NCBI RefSeq assembly: GCF_020144665.1
Contig: NZ_JAAHBQ010000016.1
Coordinates: forward strand, 1-64,000
Length of the DNA: 64,000 nucleotides
Source of the DNA: Oscillatoria salina IIICB1
GTDB taxonomy: Bacteria > Cyanobacteriota > Cyanobacteriia > Cyanobacteriales > SIO1D9
Direction of reading: 5' to 3'
This document shows positions 1-10,106 of the stretch, in pieces (the first letter of the stretch is position 1; every line of letters begins with the position of its first letter). The translations under genes were made by a program, and so were the position numbers. The notes beneath the pieces are model-generated. The model was not told the DNA's origin, made no database searches, and was given only the letters and a program-made list of their open reading frames with translations.

Positions 1-167
1 TACTTCTAGGTTGCCCCGATCGCTGCGGAAAACTCAGCTTCAATTTGTCAATATTTGTGTAGACTTACAGTTAAGCTACTTAAGCCGATTGATAAAAAAA
101 TTAACTTAATTTTTTTGACGTAAATTTGCTTAGGCGATCCGATCGTCGTCAATTTTTTGAAGAATTA

Positions 168-1511
168 TCAAGTTCCCTGCTCTTCAATGCACGTTTCTAT
201 CAATTTGTCAATACCATTAACAGGAAAAATTGGCGTTTCTAACATCTCGCTGACTTCTGCAACAGTTAAATCGTCAAGAAAACAGGCTTCGTCATGCTTG
301 AGCATTAAATCAGGTAACAAAATCCCATTACCATTATCTCGTTGCTTTAATCCTGCTAGCAAATCTTGTCCGGTAAGTAAACCTGTAACAGTTATTTCCT
401 GTCCCCAATATTCACTACGCAATGCTGCTAAATTAACTTCTAAATTTTCTACCTGATTTAATTGCGTTACTAAAGGTTGAAAAGCTATTTCGACAGCGTT
501 ACCCACTACCCAGGTAAAGCGACGATAACTGTTAACTTTTGACGGTAATAATTTCGTTGCTGTTTGTTCAAACTGCTTAAGAAATTGACGAATTGAACCT
601 ACACCGTTGCCAATTTGAGGATAATCTTCATAATGATTTTCTGGTGGTAATTCTTGTTGAGCAATCAAAAACCATTCATCAGCCAACCAAGCAAAGTTTG
701 TCCCAAATTTACTTTTAAATTTTGCTTGTAATTTCTCAACTTGGGCGATTACTTCGGCGGCTTTTTCTTTACTTACAGGAACTAATTCATCTTCTGTCGG
801 GCGAAAGCGAGTTAAACCTACGGGAACCACTGCTGCGGAAGCAACAGCCGGAATTTCTCCTGCATGGAAATCAGCTAGATCGAGTAAAGTTCTTTCTAAA
901 TGAATACCATCATTAATCCCGGGACAAACAACAACTTGCGCGTGAATTTGTAAGCGTCTTTCTTGAAACCAACGTAATTGTGATTTTATTTGACCTGCGC
1001 GAGGATTTTTAAGTAAACGAATGCGGATTTCTGGTTCAGTTGCATGCACTGAAACATAAAGAGGAGATAAGCGCATTTGTTCGATACGCTGCCATTCTTT
1101 TGTGGTAAGATTAGTTAGGGTTAAATAACTACCATAAAGAAAGCTGAGGCGATAGTCATCATCTTTGAGATAAAGAGTTTTTCGCTTTCCTGGTGGTTGT
1201 TGTTCGATAAAGCAAAAAGGACAGCGATTATTACATTGAATTAAACCATCAAACAGAGCAGTTTCAAATTCTAAACCGAGGTCATCTTCATAATCTTTTT
1301 CAATTTCGAGATAGTGCTTTTTACCCTTGATATCGATAACTTCAAGTGCTAAAATTTCATCAGCACAAAGAAATTGATAATCGATTAAATCGCGGGGACG
1401 AGTACCATTAATAGAAACGATCGCGTCCCCAACTTCAAAACCAATTTCAGCAGCGATAGAGTCGGGTAAAACTTTAGTAATACGGGCGGGACGAAGAGAA
1501 AATTCGGTCAT
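168..1511 (-). CDS. PDZ/radical-SAM/DUF512 protein (TIGR03279-like)
   Basis: 447 residues. The N-terminal 60 residues look like a PDZ fold (hydrophobic core with a GFEVGDAIVSING stretch). A CX3CX2C iron-sulfur motif follows at C93, C97 and C100 (CNNRCPFC), in the position expected for a radical-SAM-type cluster, and the C-terminal half matches the DUF512 family. This architecture is a conserved cyanobacterial protein sometimes described as a NifB/MoaA-related Fe-S oxidoreductase; its reaction is unknown. It starts 6 bases after the stop of uppP on the same strand, so the two are probably cotranscribed. The family call is secure by recall of the architecture; no function is claimed. Confidence 0.85.
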   Translation of the reverse strand: MTEFSLRPARITKVLPDSIAAEIGFEVGDAIVSINGTRPRDLIDYQFLCADEILALEVIDIKGKKHYLEIEKDYEDDLGLEFETALFDGLIQCNNRCPFCFIEQQPPGKRKTLYLKDDDYRLSFLYGSYLTLTNLTTKEWQRIEQMRLSPLYVSVHATEPEIRIRLLKNPRAGQIKSQLRWFQERRLQIHAQVVVCPGINDGIHLERTLLDLADFHAGEIPAVASAAVVPVGLTRFRPTEDELVPVSKEKAAEVIAQVEKLQAKFKSKFGTNFAWLADEWFLIAQQELPPENHYEDYPQIGNGVGSIRQFLKQFEQTATKLLPSKVNSYRRFTWVVGNAVEIAFQPLVTQLNQVENLEVNLAALRSEYWGQEITVTGLLTGQDLLAGLKQRDNGNGILLPDLMLKHDEACFLDDLTVAEVSEMLETPIFPVNGIDKLIETCIEEQGT

Positions 1512-1517
1512 AATCGA

Positions 1518-2501
1518 TCAATCTAACAATCCTGTCGCGATCGCGGCTAAAATACCTATACCGAAAATTAAGCGATACCAGACAAAAACCCAGGTACTTT
1601 GTCTTTGTAAATAGCGGATTAACCACGCGATCGCTAAATAAGAAAATAAGGCTGAGGAAATAGTTCCTACTGCTAACGGCATGATTGAAGAACTACTGAC
1701 ATTTTGCTCGAAAACTCCTTTTAATTCCACTAAACCAGCGATAGTAATGGCGGGAATACCCAATAAAAAGGAAAAACGAGCCGCAGTTGCTCTTTCTAAA
1801 CCAATAAATAAACCAGCAGTAATCGTCGAACCAGAGCGAGATACGCCGGGAATTAAAGCCAATGCTTGGGCTAATCCCATCAAGATACCGTCTTTCGTCG
1901 AAAGATGCTCGAAGTCTCGCTGACGAGTGCCAATTTTTTCTGCTAATCCTAATAATAGCGCCATCACAATCGAAGCGATCGCGATCGCGCTCATACTTCG
2001 CAACGGTGAGTTGTCAAAGTCGGGGATCGAGAATTTAATTAATAAGCCGAAAAAGACAATCGGAATCGTCCCAATCCCAATACCGAGAGCAATTTTGAAT
2101 TCTAAAGCTTGATAATCTGATTTACGAATTGCTTGAATTGCTCCGACAGTTACTTGTACTAAGTCGCTCCAAAAATACCAAACTACTGCGGCAATACTAC
2201 CTAATTGAATTACAGCAGTATAAGCTACTCCCGGATCGCCCCAACCTAAGAATACTGGTACTGCTTTCAGATGGGCGGTACTACTAATCGGCAGAAATTC
2301 GGTCATTCCTTGCACAAAACCCAAAAAAGCTGCTTGAAACAGATTGTATTGCGAAGTTGATGCCGGAGTGTTTATTTCTGTCGGTGGTACTTGGGCTACT
2401 ACGCTAGATGCTTGGATTAATCCTGACCAAGTAAAAGCGAGTGTCATACCTATAGCGATCGCTACAGCTAATCTTAAACCTTTTTTTGCCAATCCTCTCA
2501 T
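1518..2501 (-). CDS. uppP: Undecaprenyl-diphosphatase UppP/BacA
   Basis: Integral membrane phosphatase that recycles undecaprenyl diphosphate to the carrier lipid for peptidoglycan and O-antigen synthesis. The two family signatures are present: QGMTEFLPISSTAHL at residues 64-78 and PGVSRSGST at 218-226, separated by several transmembrane segments. I place the start at 2501 (ATG), directly behind GGAGAGG. A longer frame opens at 2627, but its extra 42 residues are translated intergenic repeat DNA. With this start the protein has 327 residues, about 50 more than usual. The extra N-terminus contains a hydrophobic stretch (LAVAIAIGMTLAFTW) resembling a signal or extra membrane anchor. Confidence 0.93.
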   Translation of the reverse strand: MRGLAKKGLRLAVAIAIGMTLAFTWSGLIQASSVVAQVPPTEINTPASTSQYNLFQAAFLGFVQGMTEFLPISSTAHLKAVPVFLGWGDPGVAYTAVIQLGSIAAVVWYFWSDLVQVTVGAIQAIRKSDYQALEFKIALGIGIGTIPIVFFGLLIKFSIPDFDNSPLRSMSAIAIASIVMALLLGLAEKIGTRQRDFEHLSTKDGILMGLAQALALIPGVSRSGSTITAGLFIGLERATAARFSFLLGIPAITIAGLVELKGVFEQNVSSSSIMPLAVGTISSALFSYLAIAWLIRYLQRQSTWVFVWYRLIFGIGILAAIATGLLD

Positions 2502-2559
2502 CCTCTCCTCGCTTTGACCTGATTGTTTCGCTACGCAGTATAGCAGTGGTGATTGGGGA

Positions 2560-2700
2560 TTGGTGATTGGGGATTTCAGTGAACAGTTATCAGTTATCAG
2601 TAGAGAGTAGAGATTGGAGACAAGCAAGAGGGGGAAAAGGGAAAGGACAAAAAGGATAAACTGTTCACTGTTTACTGTTCACTGCTTACTGAACCCAGTC
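2560..2700. repeat. Intergenic low-complexity repeat (ACTGTTCACTG type)
   Basis: Degenerate tandem units such as CAGTTATCAGTTATCAGT and CTGTTCACTGTTTACTGTTC, interspersed with GATTGGGGATTGG. The same family recurs near 4796-4835 and 9915-10030. It is a typical non-coding filler repeat of cyanobacterial genomes and explains the spurious upstream extension of the uppP frame. Confidence 0.6.
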
Positions 2701-2813
2701 CCCGATCCCATATAATGCCCCCTAGGGGGATAAAAAAGTGCTAAATTTAAGATAAATAAAGATAAGTAAAGAATATTAACAATATTTTGTTTCACAATAG
2801 CTGGTTCACATTA

Positions 2814-3527
2814 ATGTCATCTTCATCAGTCTCTGACTACAAACTCAAGTCAGAGGAAAGTTTCTTTTGTCTCACTGAGTGGGGAAGCGAACAACGTCAG
2901 CGCTGGCTAGTTTTCTTAGCCGCAGGATTTTTAGTTTCCGTACCAGTATTTTTCCAAGCGCCGTTAGTGCGGCTGCTACCGTGGTTTAGCTTGCTTTTGA
3001 CCTGGGGATGGTTACAGCTAGCCTTGTGGCTCTCCAAGCGTCAAAAAACGGAACTGTGGGGCGATATTTTGCTAGGGTTTACCTGGAGTTGGTTGGCTGG
3101 TTCTATTTACTGGGGTTGGCTGCGTTGGGAACCTTTGATCCACTTACCTGTGGAATCGGTTGGTTTACCATTTGCCCTGTGGGGACTATGGCGAGGTTGG
3201 GCTAAGGTAGGAAATTTATTTTATCTTGGTTCTTTGTTAGGTACGGCATTGACAGATGGTTACTTTTATGTAACAGGTTTAATTCCTTACTGGCGCAAAG
3301 TCATGACAGTGGAACCAGAATTGGTAACGCCAATTTTCCAAAACGCGATCGCTCAAGTACAAACTGTTTGGGGAATCAGTTGGGCAGTAGTATTAGTAAA
3401 TATCCTCTTAGGTATCGGCTTGTGGTCATTGCAAAAACAGGAACTACATTGGTGGGCATTTTCAGGAGCAGTATTGAGTACCATTTTGGTAGATGGTTTA
3501 TTCTGGCTAGCAGCATCAATGGCATAA
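2814..3527 (+). CDS. DUF3120 conserved membrane protein
   Basis: About 237 residues from the ATG at 2814; an upstream in-frame TTG at 2787 would add 9 residues. About six hydrophobic segments are visible (for example residues near FLAAGFLVSVPVFF, LLLTWGWLQLALWL, VVLVNILLGIGLW), with many Trp residues. The sequence matches my memory of the DUF3120 family, which is restricted to cyanobacteria and plastids and has no established function. It stands alone: divergent from uppP and 84 bases before the cyclase gene. Confidence 0.75.
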   Translation: MSSSSVSDYKLKSEESFFCLTEWGSEQRQRWLVFLAAGFLVSVPVFFQAPLVRLLPWFSLLLTWGWLQLALWLSKRQKTELWGDILLGFTWSWLAGSIYWGWLRWEPLIHLPVESVGLPFALWGLWRGWAKVGNLFYLGSLLGTALTDGYFYVTGLIPYWRKVMTVEPELVTPIFQNAIAQVQTVWGISWAVVLVNILLGIGLWSLQKQELHWWAFSGAVLSTILVDGLFWLAASMA

Positions 3528-3611
3528 AGGCGATCGTCACAACATTGCGAAAGAATGTGTTTTAATGTAGCTGTTTTGGTGTGGAGAGGCATAAATTATC
3601 ATTGGGGTAGA

Positions 3612-4718
3612 ATGCACTCAAATCACAGTTTTTTCCGACACGAGATTTTAACTCCGGAAAAGTTAGGGCAGAAAAATGCTTCTTTACCACCAGCGATCGC
3701 TACTACATCAGGGGTAGCCTTGGGACGAACTCCTTACTTGCTTCTTCGTACTGCAACAGGTAATCGCTACTTACCCTTAGTAGGTAGCAGTTGCTGGACA
3801 TTGGGACGAAGTGACGAGAATAATTTTATGATTCCCGATCGCTGGATTTCCCGCACTCATGCGATGTTACAGTTTACTGAGACTGGAGAATTTTATCTTA
3901 TTGACTTAGGAAGTCGTAACGGTTCCTTTGTCAATGGTCGTCGGGTAAATATTCCGGTAACTTTAAAAAATGGCGATCGCCTTACCTTCGGTCAAACAGA
4001 AATTGAATTTCACTGTCCCCCTCACATTCGCCAAGACAATGAAAATGGTGAAGTCTCGGAAAAGGAAACTTTAACTTCGACTCTCCATGTTAGGCGACTA
4101 ATGTCAGTAATGGTAGTGGATATTCGTGATTTTACAGTTTTGACCAGACAGTTAGACGAAAAAATTCTTTCCATGTTGGTTGGTAGTTGGTTTCGTCAAG
4201 CGGGAGAAATTATCCGCTCTTCTGGTAGTTGGGTGGATAAATATATTGGTGATGCGGTAATGGCGATTTGGTTTCACGGACAAACAGAACTTACCAAAGA
4301 AGAAGTAGTGCAAATTTTCCAAGCAATCAGCGATTTGCGTAAAATGACTACAGATTTGAGCAACCAGTATCCTTTACCGTTTCCCTTAAGAATTGGAGCC
4401 GGAATCAACACAGGTTATGCGATGGTGGGAAATACTGGTAGTGGCGATCGCCCAGATTATACCGCGATCGGCGACACGGTTAATGCCGCCTTTCGCTTAG
4501 AATCTGCTACCAAAGAAATTCACTTGGATGTTGCTTTGGGAGAGGAAACTTATGAATATTTAAGTGAATTTCCCGAAGCTCAAAGACGCTTTCAGCAATA
4601 CCAGGTAAGTCTCAAAGGTTATGACAATCCGACGATTACTTATGCCACAACTTTTGAAGAGCTAGATAACTTTTTATTAGACAAAATTGTGCGGGATAGT
4701 CGCTCGAAGCAGTTATAA
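3612..4718 (+). CDS. FHA domain-class III adenylate/guanylate cyclase
   Basis: Signalling enzyme predicted to make cyclic nucleotide under control of a phosphothreonine-binding domain. From the ATG at 3612 (368 residues): an FHA domain at about 62-118 (LGRSDENNF, SRTH, SRNGSFVNG) and a class III cyclase domain at about 160-330. Metal-binding Asp candidates are D170 (VVDIRDF) and D214 (YIGDAVM). K210 sits where adenylyl cyclases carry the purine-selecting Lys. NAAFRLE at 291-297 holds the transition-state Asn/Arg pair. No transmembrane segment is seen, so it should be cytosolic. A frame opening at 3555 would add 19 unconvincing residues. The adenylate versus guanylate assignment is inference. 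Confidence 0.88.
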   Translation: MHSNHSFFRHEILTPEKLGQKNASLPPAIATTSGVALGRTPYLLLRTATGNRYLPLVGSSCWTLGRSDENNFMIPDRWISRTHAMLQFTETGEFYLIDLGSRNGSFVNGRRVNIPVTLKNGDRLTFGQTEIEFHCPPHIRQDNENGEVSEKETLTSTLHVRRLMSVMVVDIRDFTVLTRQLDEKILSMLVGSWFRQAGEIIRSSGSWVDKYIGDAVMAIWFHGQTELTKEEVVQIFQAISDLRKMTTDLSNQYPLPFPLRIGAGINTGYAMVGNTGSGDRPDYTAIGDTVNAAFRLESATKEIHLDVALGEETYEYLSEFPEAQRRFQQYQVSLKGYDNPTITYATTFEELDNFLLDKIVRDSRSKQL

Positions 4719-4795
4719 AAATTTAAATATTGTCGCGATCGTCGATCCGTGATAATTTTCTCGTTTAGTTTCAAATTATTCTTAAATTCAGCCTG

Positions 4796-4834
4796 ATAAC
4801 TGGTAACTGTTCGCTGTTAACTGAATCCAATCCC
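4796..4834. repeat. Intergenic ACTGTTCGCTGTTAACTG-type repeat
   Basis: Another short copy of the degenerate repeat seen at 2560-2700 and 9915-10030, lying between the convergent cyclase and lipB genes. Confidence 0.45.
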
Positions 4835-5695
4835 CTAGATTAACTTGACTTGAAATACTTCCGCAAATGTGGTAATCAAGGCTTGGCGTACTTGCTCGAT
4901 GTCGAGATCCGGAATAAACTGGGCGAGACTACCCACAGGTTTATCCTCGATCCCACAAGGAATAATGTGTTGAAAACCAGTAAGATCGCAGTTGACATTA
5001 AGGGCAAATCCGTGCATAGTAATCCAACGTCGGACTTTAATCCCGATCGCTGCAACTTTTCGTCCTTCTACCCAAACACCTGTCAATCCAGAAAGGCGAG
5101 ATCCTCTCAATCCGTAACCAGCTAATAACTGAATAATTACTTCTTCTAGCTGACGGAGATACCAATGTAAATCTGTTTGATAATAGCGCAAATTGAGGAT
5201 CGGATAGCCGACGATTTGCCCTGGACAATGATAGGTAACTTCTCCACCGCGTTCGATACGATGAACTTCCCAACCTGTAACAGTGGGGTCAAATTTGAGA
5301 AATTCCGTCTTGGCTCCAGTGCCAAGAGTATAGACTGGAGGATGTTCTAATAGTAGCAGAACGTCATCTAACTCAGGATTGCTGAGACGTTGAGCTACCA
5401 GGGAATGTTGTTTTTCCCAAGCTTCCATATAGGGGATTAGCCCGTTTTTGTCAACTTTACAATGACGGTTTTTTTTCGGCTCTGTGGCAATTTCAAGAAA
5501 TGTCAAGCTATGCAAAGGATAATGAAGAGAAATCAAAGGTATCTGTTTTGCACGATACAAGATGCTAGGGTTAAAGTATAAAGCAATTAAACGAGGTTGA
5601 CGAAGATAAATATCCCACGACTGAACCAATTCAGCGAAAGCTGATTGGAAACATAAAAACTGTTTTAACACATTTTGACAGTGGTGGTGAAGCAA
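4835..5695 (-). CDS. lipB: Octanoyltransferase LipB (start uncertain)
   Basis: Transfers octanoyl from acyl carrier protein to lipoyl domains, the first step of lipoate synthesis. Visible signatures: [34 protein letters not shown] with the catalytic Lys, and HIIPCGI with the catalytic Cys. The conserved enzyme begins around the GLIPYMEAW segment, so about 200-210 C-terminal residues are normal. The preceding 80 residues are not typical and open with TTG at 5695. No ATG occurs in frame before the conserved part, and a run of eight A residues lies just upstream of it. Either a rare start codon is used or the 5' end carries a frameshift. Identity is certain; the start is not. Confidence 0.9.
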   Translation of the reverse strand: MLHHHCQNVLKQFLCFQSAFAELVQSWDIYLRQPRLIALYFNPSILYRAKQIPLISLHYPLHSLTFLEIATEPKKNRHCKVDKNGLIPYMEAWEKQHSLVAQRLSNPELDDVLLLLEHPPVYTLGTGAKTEFLKFDPTVTGWEVHRIERGGEVTYHCPGQIVGYPILNLRYYQTDLHWYLRQLEEVIIQLLAGYGLRGSRLSGLTGVWVEGRKVAAIGIKVRRWITMHGFALNVNCDLTGFQHIIPCGIEDKPVGSLAQFIPDLDIEQVRQALITTFAEVFQVKLI

Positions 5696-5866
5696 AAAGA
5701 AAGAAAAAAGTAAACAATAAATGTTTGATGAATTTTGGTGAAGTTGTTCAGAAACTCCCCCTCAATCTCACTTAAATCCAGCAAGTAATTTGCTGAATAA
5801 AAAAGTACAGCAAGATCGCTGGGCAGTGCAAAAACGTCTCAAGTTTTAGAGAATGGAGTAATTAGT

Positions 5867-6526
5867 ATGAAGCTTTTGATCCAGGGCAACAATATTGTAG
5901 TCACAGATGCAATTCGCGATTACGTGCAGCAAAAGCTAGAAAAGGCAGTTCAGCATTTTCAAAATATCACCACGAAAGTAGACGTACATCTTTCTGTGGC
6001 ACGCAATCCCCGGATAAGCAATAATCAGGCGGCAGAAGTAACGGTTTATGCCAATGGACGAGTAATTCGGGCGCAGGTAAGCAGTGAAAACCTGTATGCG
6101 AGCATTGATATGGTTGCAGATAAAATTGCCCGTCAGCTAAGGAAGTACAAGGAGAAGCATTTATACAAGAAAACGCACACCCAGCCAAAAACTGGCGAAA
6201 TGCTGGAAGGGGAACCAGTGGCAGATGATATGATTGGCGATCGCGAACCTCAACTTCCCGATGAAGTTGTGCGTATGAAATATTTTGCGATGCCACCAAT
6301 GACGATTCGAGAAGCTCTCGAACACCTACAGCTAGTAGACCATGATTTCTATATGTTCCGCAATCAAGAGACTGGCGAGATTAATGTCATCTATCAACGG
6401 AATCACGGTGGTTATGGCGTAATTCAACCTCGTAACGGCAACGAAAATCACCTGAATGGTAAAAATGGTCAAGTAGAGATCGAGAATTTAGAAAACCTAG
6501 AATCGATCCCGGCAGCTCAAATTTGA
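5867..6526 (+). CDS. hpf: Long-form ribosome hibernation promoting factor (LrtA/HPF)
   Basis: 219 residues. The N-terminal 105 residues form the S30AE/YfiA domain that binds the 30S decoding region ([20 protein letters not shown], then [11 protein letters not shown]). The C-terminal part (about 150-205, containing [20 protein letters not shown] and [11 protein letters not shown]) is the dimerisation domain of long HPF, which joins ribosomes into 100S particles. The cyanobacterial member is LrtA, the light-repressed transcript product. The ATG at 5867 follows a weak GGAGTAATTAGT sequence. The 170-base upstream region is compatible with the long leader reported for lrtA, but I cannot define a promoter. 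Confidence 0.94.
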   Translation: MKLLIQGNNIVVTDAIRDYVQQKLEKAVQHFQNITTKVDVHLSVARNPRISNNQAAEVTVYANGRVIRAQVSSENLYASIDMVADKIARQLRKYKEKHLYKKTHTQPKTGEMLEGEPVADDMIGDREPQLPDEVVRMKYFAMPPMTIREALEHLQLVDHDFYMFRNQETGEINVIYQRNHGGYGVIQPRNGNENHLNGKNGQVEIENLENLESIPAAQI

Positions 6527-6793
6527 ATTTAATGTTTTGGTGTGGTGATTTAGTAGTGCGGTGAAAATGAGACGATCGCCAAATCGTCTGAAATGAGAAA
6601 ATTCTCCAGCAAAATGTCAGTTGTAATTTTTCCTTTGTGGAAAGTGGCAACTGGCTTTTTTCTCATAATTAGGAGCGGTGAGATCGCGCGAAAATTAGCG
6701 TTTGCGACAAAATAGGCAAAATTTCTGCCTTAATTCTTTAATTTTTCTTAAAATTCTGATAAAACTTAACCAGGAGTCGTCGGAGAATCAACG

Positions 6794-7471
6794 ATGGGTC
6801 TAGATTTAAATGCAATCGATCTGGCTGAGTATATTGATAGCGCCCTGCTTAATCCTACAGCTACACCCGAACAAGTAGTTCACTGTTGTAGCCAAGCAGA
6901 GCAATATAAATTTCCCGCAGTTTGTCTTTATCCTAGTGCAGTGCGACAAGCAGCAGAATTTCTGCATGGCAAAAAAACTAAGGTATGTACTGTCATCGGT
7001 TTTCCTACTGGGGCTACTACCTCAGCAACGAAGCTTTATGAAGCACAAGAAGCTGTAGAACATGGAGCAGTAGAGTTAGATGTAGTAATTAACTTAGGTT
7101 GGTTGAAAGCGGGACAAACAAACGCAGTTTATCGAGAAATAGCCGAAATTTGTGAAGAAACCGGGCAAACTGTCAAGGCAATTCTGGAAACTGCCCTCTT
7201 GACAGATGCGGAAAAACGGTTAGCTGCGGAAATATGTATGGATGCAGGCGCAGCTTATCTGAAAACCAGTACGGGTTGGTACGGCGGCGCGACAGTCGAG
7301 GATGTGCGACTGTTGAGAGAAATTACGAAAGGGCAAATTGGCATCAAAGCATCTGGAGGAATTCGGACTCTAGAGACTGCCCTCAATTTAATTGCCGCAG
7401 GTGCAACTAGGCTAGGGACTTCCCGAGGGCTTGAGTTGTTGAGCCAGCGCGATACCCTAGAAAAGGACTAA
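6794..7471 (+). CDS. deoC: Deoxyribose-phosphate aldolase DeoC
   Basis: Class I aldolase cleaving 2-deoxyribose 5-phosphate to glyceraldehyde 3-phosphate and acetaldehyde. 225 residues, normal length. The Schiff-base Lys is K157 in YLKTSTGW; K185 in GIKASGG and D96 in [10 protein letters not shown] complete the active site. The ATG is preceded by AGGAGTCGTCGGAG. recO follows 36 bases downstream on the same strand, so the pair may be cotranscribed. Confidence 0.95.
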   Translation: MGLDLNAIDLAEYIDSALLNPTATPEQVVHCCSQAEQYKFPAVCLYPSAVRQAAEFLHGKKTKVCTVIGFPTGATTSATKLYEAQEAVEHGAVELDVVINLGWLKAGQTNAVYREIAEICEETGQTVKAILETALLTDAEKRLAAEICMDAGAAYLKTSTGWYGGATVEDVRLLREITKGQIGIKASGGIRTLETALNLIAAGATRLGTSRGLELLSQRDTLEKD

Positions 7472-7507
7472 TCTTACTGGCTTTGAGCAAGACGCGAAGA
7501 ATAACCA

Positions 7508-8392
7508 ATGAGTCGAACCTATAAAGTAACCGGAATTAATCTTAAGAGTATGCCACTAGGCGAAGCAGATCGTTTAGTGACAATCTTGACACCGGAATTT
7601 GGTTTGATTAAAGCAGTAGCACCGGGATCGCGCAAGCACAAATCAAAGCTTCGAGGTAGAAGCGAGTTGTTTGTGGTGAACGAGTTATTAATTGCTAAAG
7701 GGCGATCGCTGGATAAAATTACTCAAGCAGAAACTATTGAATCTTATCCAGGTTTAAGTAAAAATTTAGGCAAATTAGCTGTAGCTCAATATCTGGCAGA
7801 ATTAGTCATCTGCGTGAGTTTGAGCGAACAGCCACAAACAGAACTCTACCAACTGCTCAACGAACATCTGAGACGCTTAGACTGCATAACTACTGGTAGC
7901 AATCTAGACTCATCAGCATCAATAATACTCAGCCATTTATGTCAAGCGATATTTCACTTGCTAGCCATAGCAGGAATCGCCCCTGTGGTGGGTAACTGTT
8001 GTTTGACTCAGCAACCACTAACACCGGATTTTACTAATGCTGGATGGCGAGTAGGCTTTAGCTTTGAAGCTGGAGGAACGATCGCTTTACCAATTCAGGT
8101 AAGCTTAAGTCCCAGCAACAGTAGTGAAACAGAGGCTACAGAAAGGCGATTATTGCCTACACCACGAATCAATAGCAAACTTAATGCTGTTGAACTAACT
8201 GGATTACAACAACTTGGGACAGCAGAGTTACCTCAATTTGAGAAAATAATACCAAAGAGGTATCTGAATACCTCTGTGAATACAGCCTGGATAGAGATCG
8301 AAAGACTTTTACGGGATTACACGGAGTACCAACTAGGAAAGTCAATTCGCTCGGCTATTCTAGTTGATTCTCTGTATCCGTTACCTTTTTAG
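7508..8392 (+). CDS. recO: DNA repair protein RecO
   Basis: Recombination mediator that works with RecR and RecF to load RecA on SSB-coated DNA. 294 residues. The N-terminal OB fold (residues 1-80: [20 protein letters not shown], then [19 protein letters not shown]) is unmistakable, followed by the helical C-terminal domain. The four-Cys zinc site of many RecO proteins is not complete here; only the CC pair near [10 protein letters not shown] is present. It lies 36 bases after deoC. Confidence 0.92.
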   Translation: MSRTYKVTGINLKSMPLGEADRLVTILTPEFGLIKAVAPGSRKHKSKLRGRSELFVVNELLIAKGRSLDKITQAETIESYPGLSKNLGKLAVAQYLAELVICVSLSEQPQTELYQLLNEHLRRLDCITTGSNLDSSASIILSHLCQAIFHLLAIAGIAPVVGNCCLTQQPLTPDFTNAGWRVGFSFEAGGTIALPIQVSLSPSNSSETEATERRLLPTPRINSKLNAVELTGLQQLGTAELPQFEKIIPKRYLNTSVNTAWIEIERLLRDYTEYQLGKSIRSAILVDSLYPLPF

Positions 8393-8433
8393 GTAAAAAA
8401 ACTTATTTAATTGTTTGATGAAAACCTGATTAA

Positions 8434-9912
8434 GTGAAAATGCGAGTATCTGAACTTGAAAAAACAAAATTAGAATCAATAATTAACGATGTGACTAACG
8501 AAACTGAAATCTTAGAAGCAGAAACGAGTAACCAAATTTCCTGGGATGATGCGACTTCTTGGGATGAAAGTAATGAAAGTAAGCTAAATGTAGCAGCAAA
8601 GACGAAAGGTTTTTTGCCTGTCTTGCAAAATCGCCGCTTCTTAATTCTCTGGAGCGGTCAAGTATTTTCTCAACTAGCAGATAAAGTATATCTCGTGTTG
8701 ATGATTGCTTTGATTGCCAGTCATTTTCAGGCAGCCAATCAAACAATTAGCGGTTGGGTTTCAGCAATTATGATTGCTTTTACAATCCCAGCAGTGTTAT
8801 TTGGTTCTCTAGCAGGAGTTTATGTCGATCGCTGGTCGAAAAAAACGGTACTTGTAGCTACAAATCTCTTGCGCGGCGCGATAGTTTTAGCTGTGCCGTT
8901 CCTTTTGTGGCTATCTCAGGATCGAACGCCGATTTTTGGCTTACCCGCAGGGTTTTGGGTTTTATTGGGCGTAACTTTTTTAGTTTCAACCCTGACGCAG
9001 TTTTTTGCGCCCGCAGAACAGTCGGCGATTCCTTTAATTGTCAAACGTCGGCATTTATTACCAGCTAATTCTCTTTATACAACTACAATGATGGCATTGT
9101 TGATTATCGGTTTTGCTATCGGCGAGCCTTTGTTGGAACTGACAGATAAACTGTTAGCTGAATTAGGCATTAACTGGAGTTTTGGCAAAGAAATGATTGT
9201 CGGCGGTGCTTACGCGATCGCTGGATTAATTTTGTTACTCCTTAAAACAGGAGAAACCAAAGAAATTTTACCTAAAGAAGAAGAAACACACATTTTTGAA
9301 GATATTCGCGAAGGTATTCGCTACTTAGGAAAAAACCATCGAGTTCGCAATGCTTTGATTCAGTTAGTCATTCTCTTCTCGGTTTTTGCAGCGTTAGCAG
9401 TATTGGCTGTACGTCTGGCGGAAACTATTCCCGCAATGAAGCCAGAACAATTTGGTTTTTTACTGGCGGCTGGCGGTATAGGTATGGCTTTGGGTGCAGG
9501 CTTTTTAGGTAACTGGGGTCAAAGATTTTCTCATACCAATCTTAGTTTGACTGGTTCGTTTGGAGTAGCTGGTTCGTTGGTTGGTTTATCTTTGTTTACC
9601 CATCAGCTTTGGCTAGCTTTACTCATGACTACCTTTTTAGGCGCATTTGCTGCTTTAGTCGGCGTACCAATGCAAACGACTATTCAAGCCGAAACTCCCG
9701 AAAAAATGCGCGGAAAGGTCTTTGGCTTACAAAATAATGCGGTGAATATTGCTCTCTCTTTGCCTTTGGCGTTAGCAGGCGTAGCAGAAGCTTTTTTTGG
9801 TTTAAAGTCAGTTTTTCTCGGTTTGGCGATTTTAGCAGTTACAGGAGGACTCCTAACCTGGTATATTTCCCGTACAGGCTCAGTAATGTCAACTAAAGCA
9901 ACTAGGAATTAG
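8434..9912 (+). CDS. MFS transporter (12 TM, unknown substrate)
   Basis: 492 residues: a hydrophilic N-terminal stretch of about 65 residues rich in Glu/Asp/Ser, then about twelve membrane segments. The first begins at NRRFLILWSGQVFSQLADKVY, and the loop 2-3 motif GSLAGVYVDRWSKK is diagnostic of the major facilitator superfamily (MFS_3-like drug or metabolite exporters). Start is GTG at 8434 or the ATG two codons later at 8440. The substrate cannot be told from sequence. Confidence 0.85.
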   Translation: MKMRVSELEKTKLESIINDVTNETEILEAETSNQISWDDATSWDESNESKLNVAAKTKGFLPVLQNRRFLILWSGQVFSQLADKVYLVLMIALIASHFQAANQTISGWVSAIMIAFTIPAVLFGSLAGVYVDRWSKKTVLVATNLLRGAIVLAVPFLLWLSQDRTPIFGLPAGFWVLLGVTFLVSTLTQFFAPAEQSAIPLIVKRRHLLPANSLYTTTMMALLIIGFAIGEPLLELTDKLLAELGINWSFGKEMIVGGAYAIAGLILLLLKTGETKEILPKEEETHIFEDIREGIRYLGKNHRVRNALIQLVILFSVFAALAVLAVRLAETIPAMKPEQFGFLLAAGGIGMALGAGFLGNWGQRFSHTNLSLTGSFGVAGSLVGLSLFTHQLWLALLMTTFLGAFAALVGVPMQTTIQAETPEKMRGKVFGLQNNAVNIALSLPLALAGVAEAFFGLKSVFLGLAILAVTGGLLTWYISRTGSVMSTKATRN

Positions 9913-10030
9913 GGATTAGGGACTGGTGACTGGTAAGAGGGAGAAGACTTGGAGGATAAACTGCTAACTGTTCACTGATAACTGTTCACTGATAACTGAA
10001 CCTAATCTCTAATCACCAGTCCCCAATACC
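9913..10030. repeat. Intergenic ACTGTTCACTGATA repeat
   Basis: Tandem units CTGTTCACTGATAA repeated about twice, flanked by GGGATTAGGGACTGG and its approximate complement TCACCAGTCCCCAA. The spacer could therefore fold into a long imperfect hairpin and may act as a terminator for the MFS gene. Same repeat family as 2560-2700. Confidence 0.55.
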
Positions 10031-10106
10031 TATTTGCTTGATTGACTACACCTGTTTTTACTTTAGTTGTAGTCTTCTAATAATATATTTATTTCCGATA
10101 AACTGA

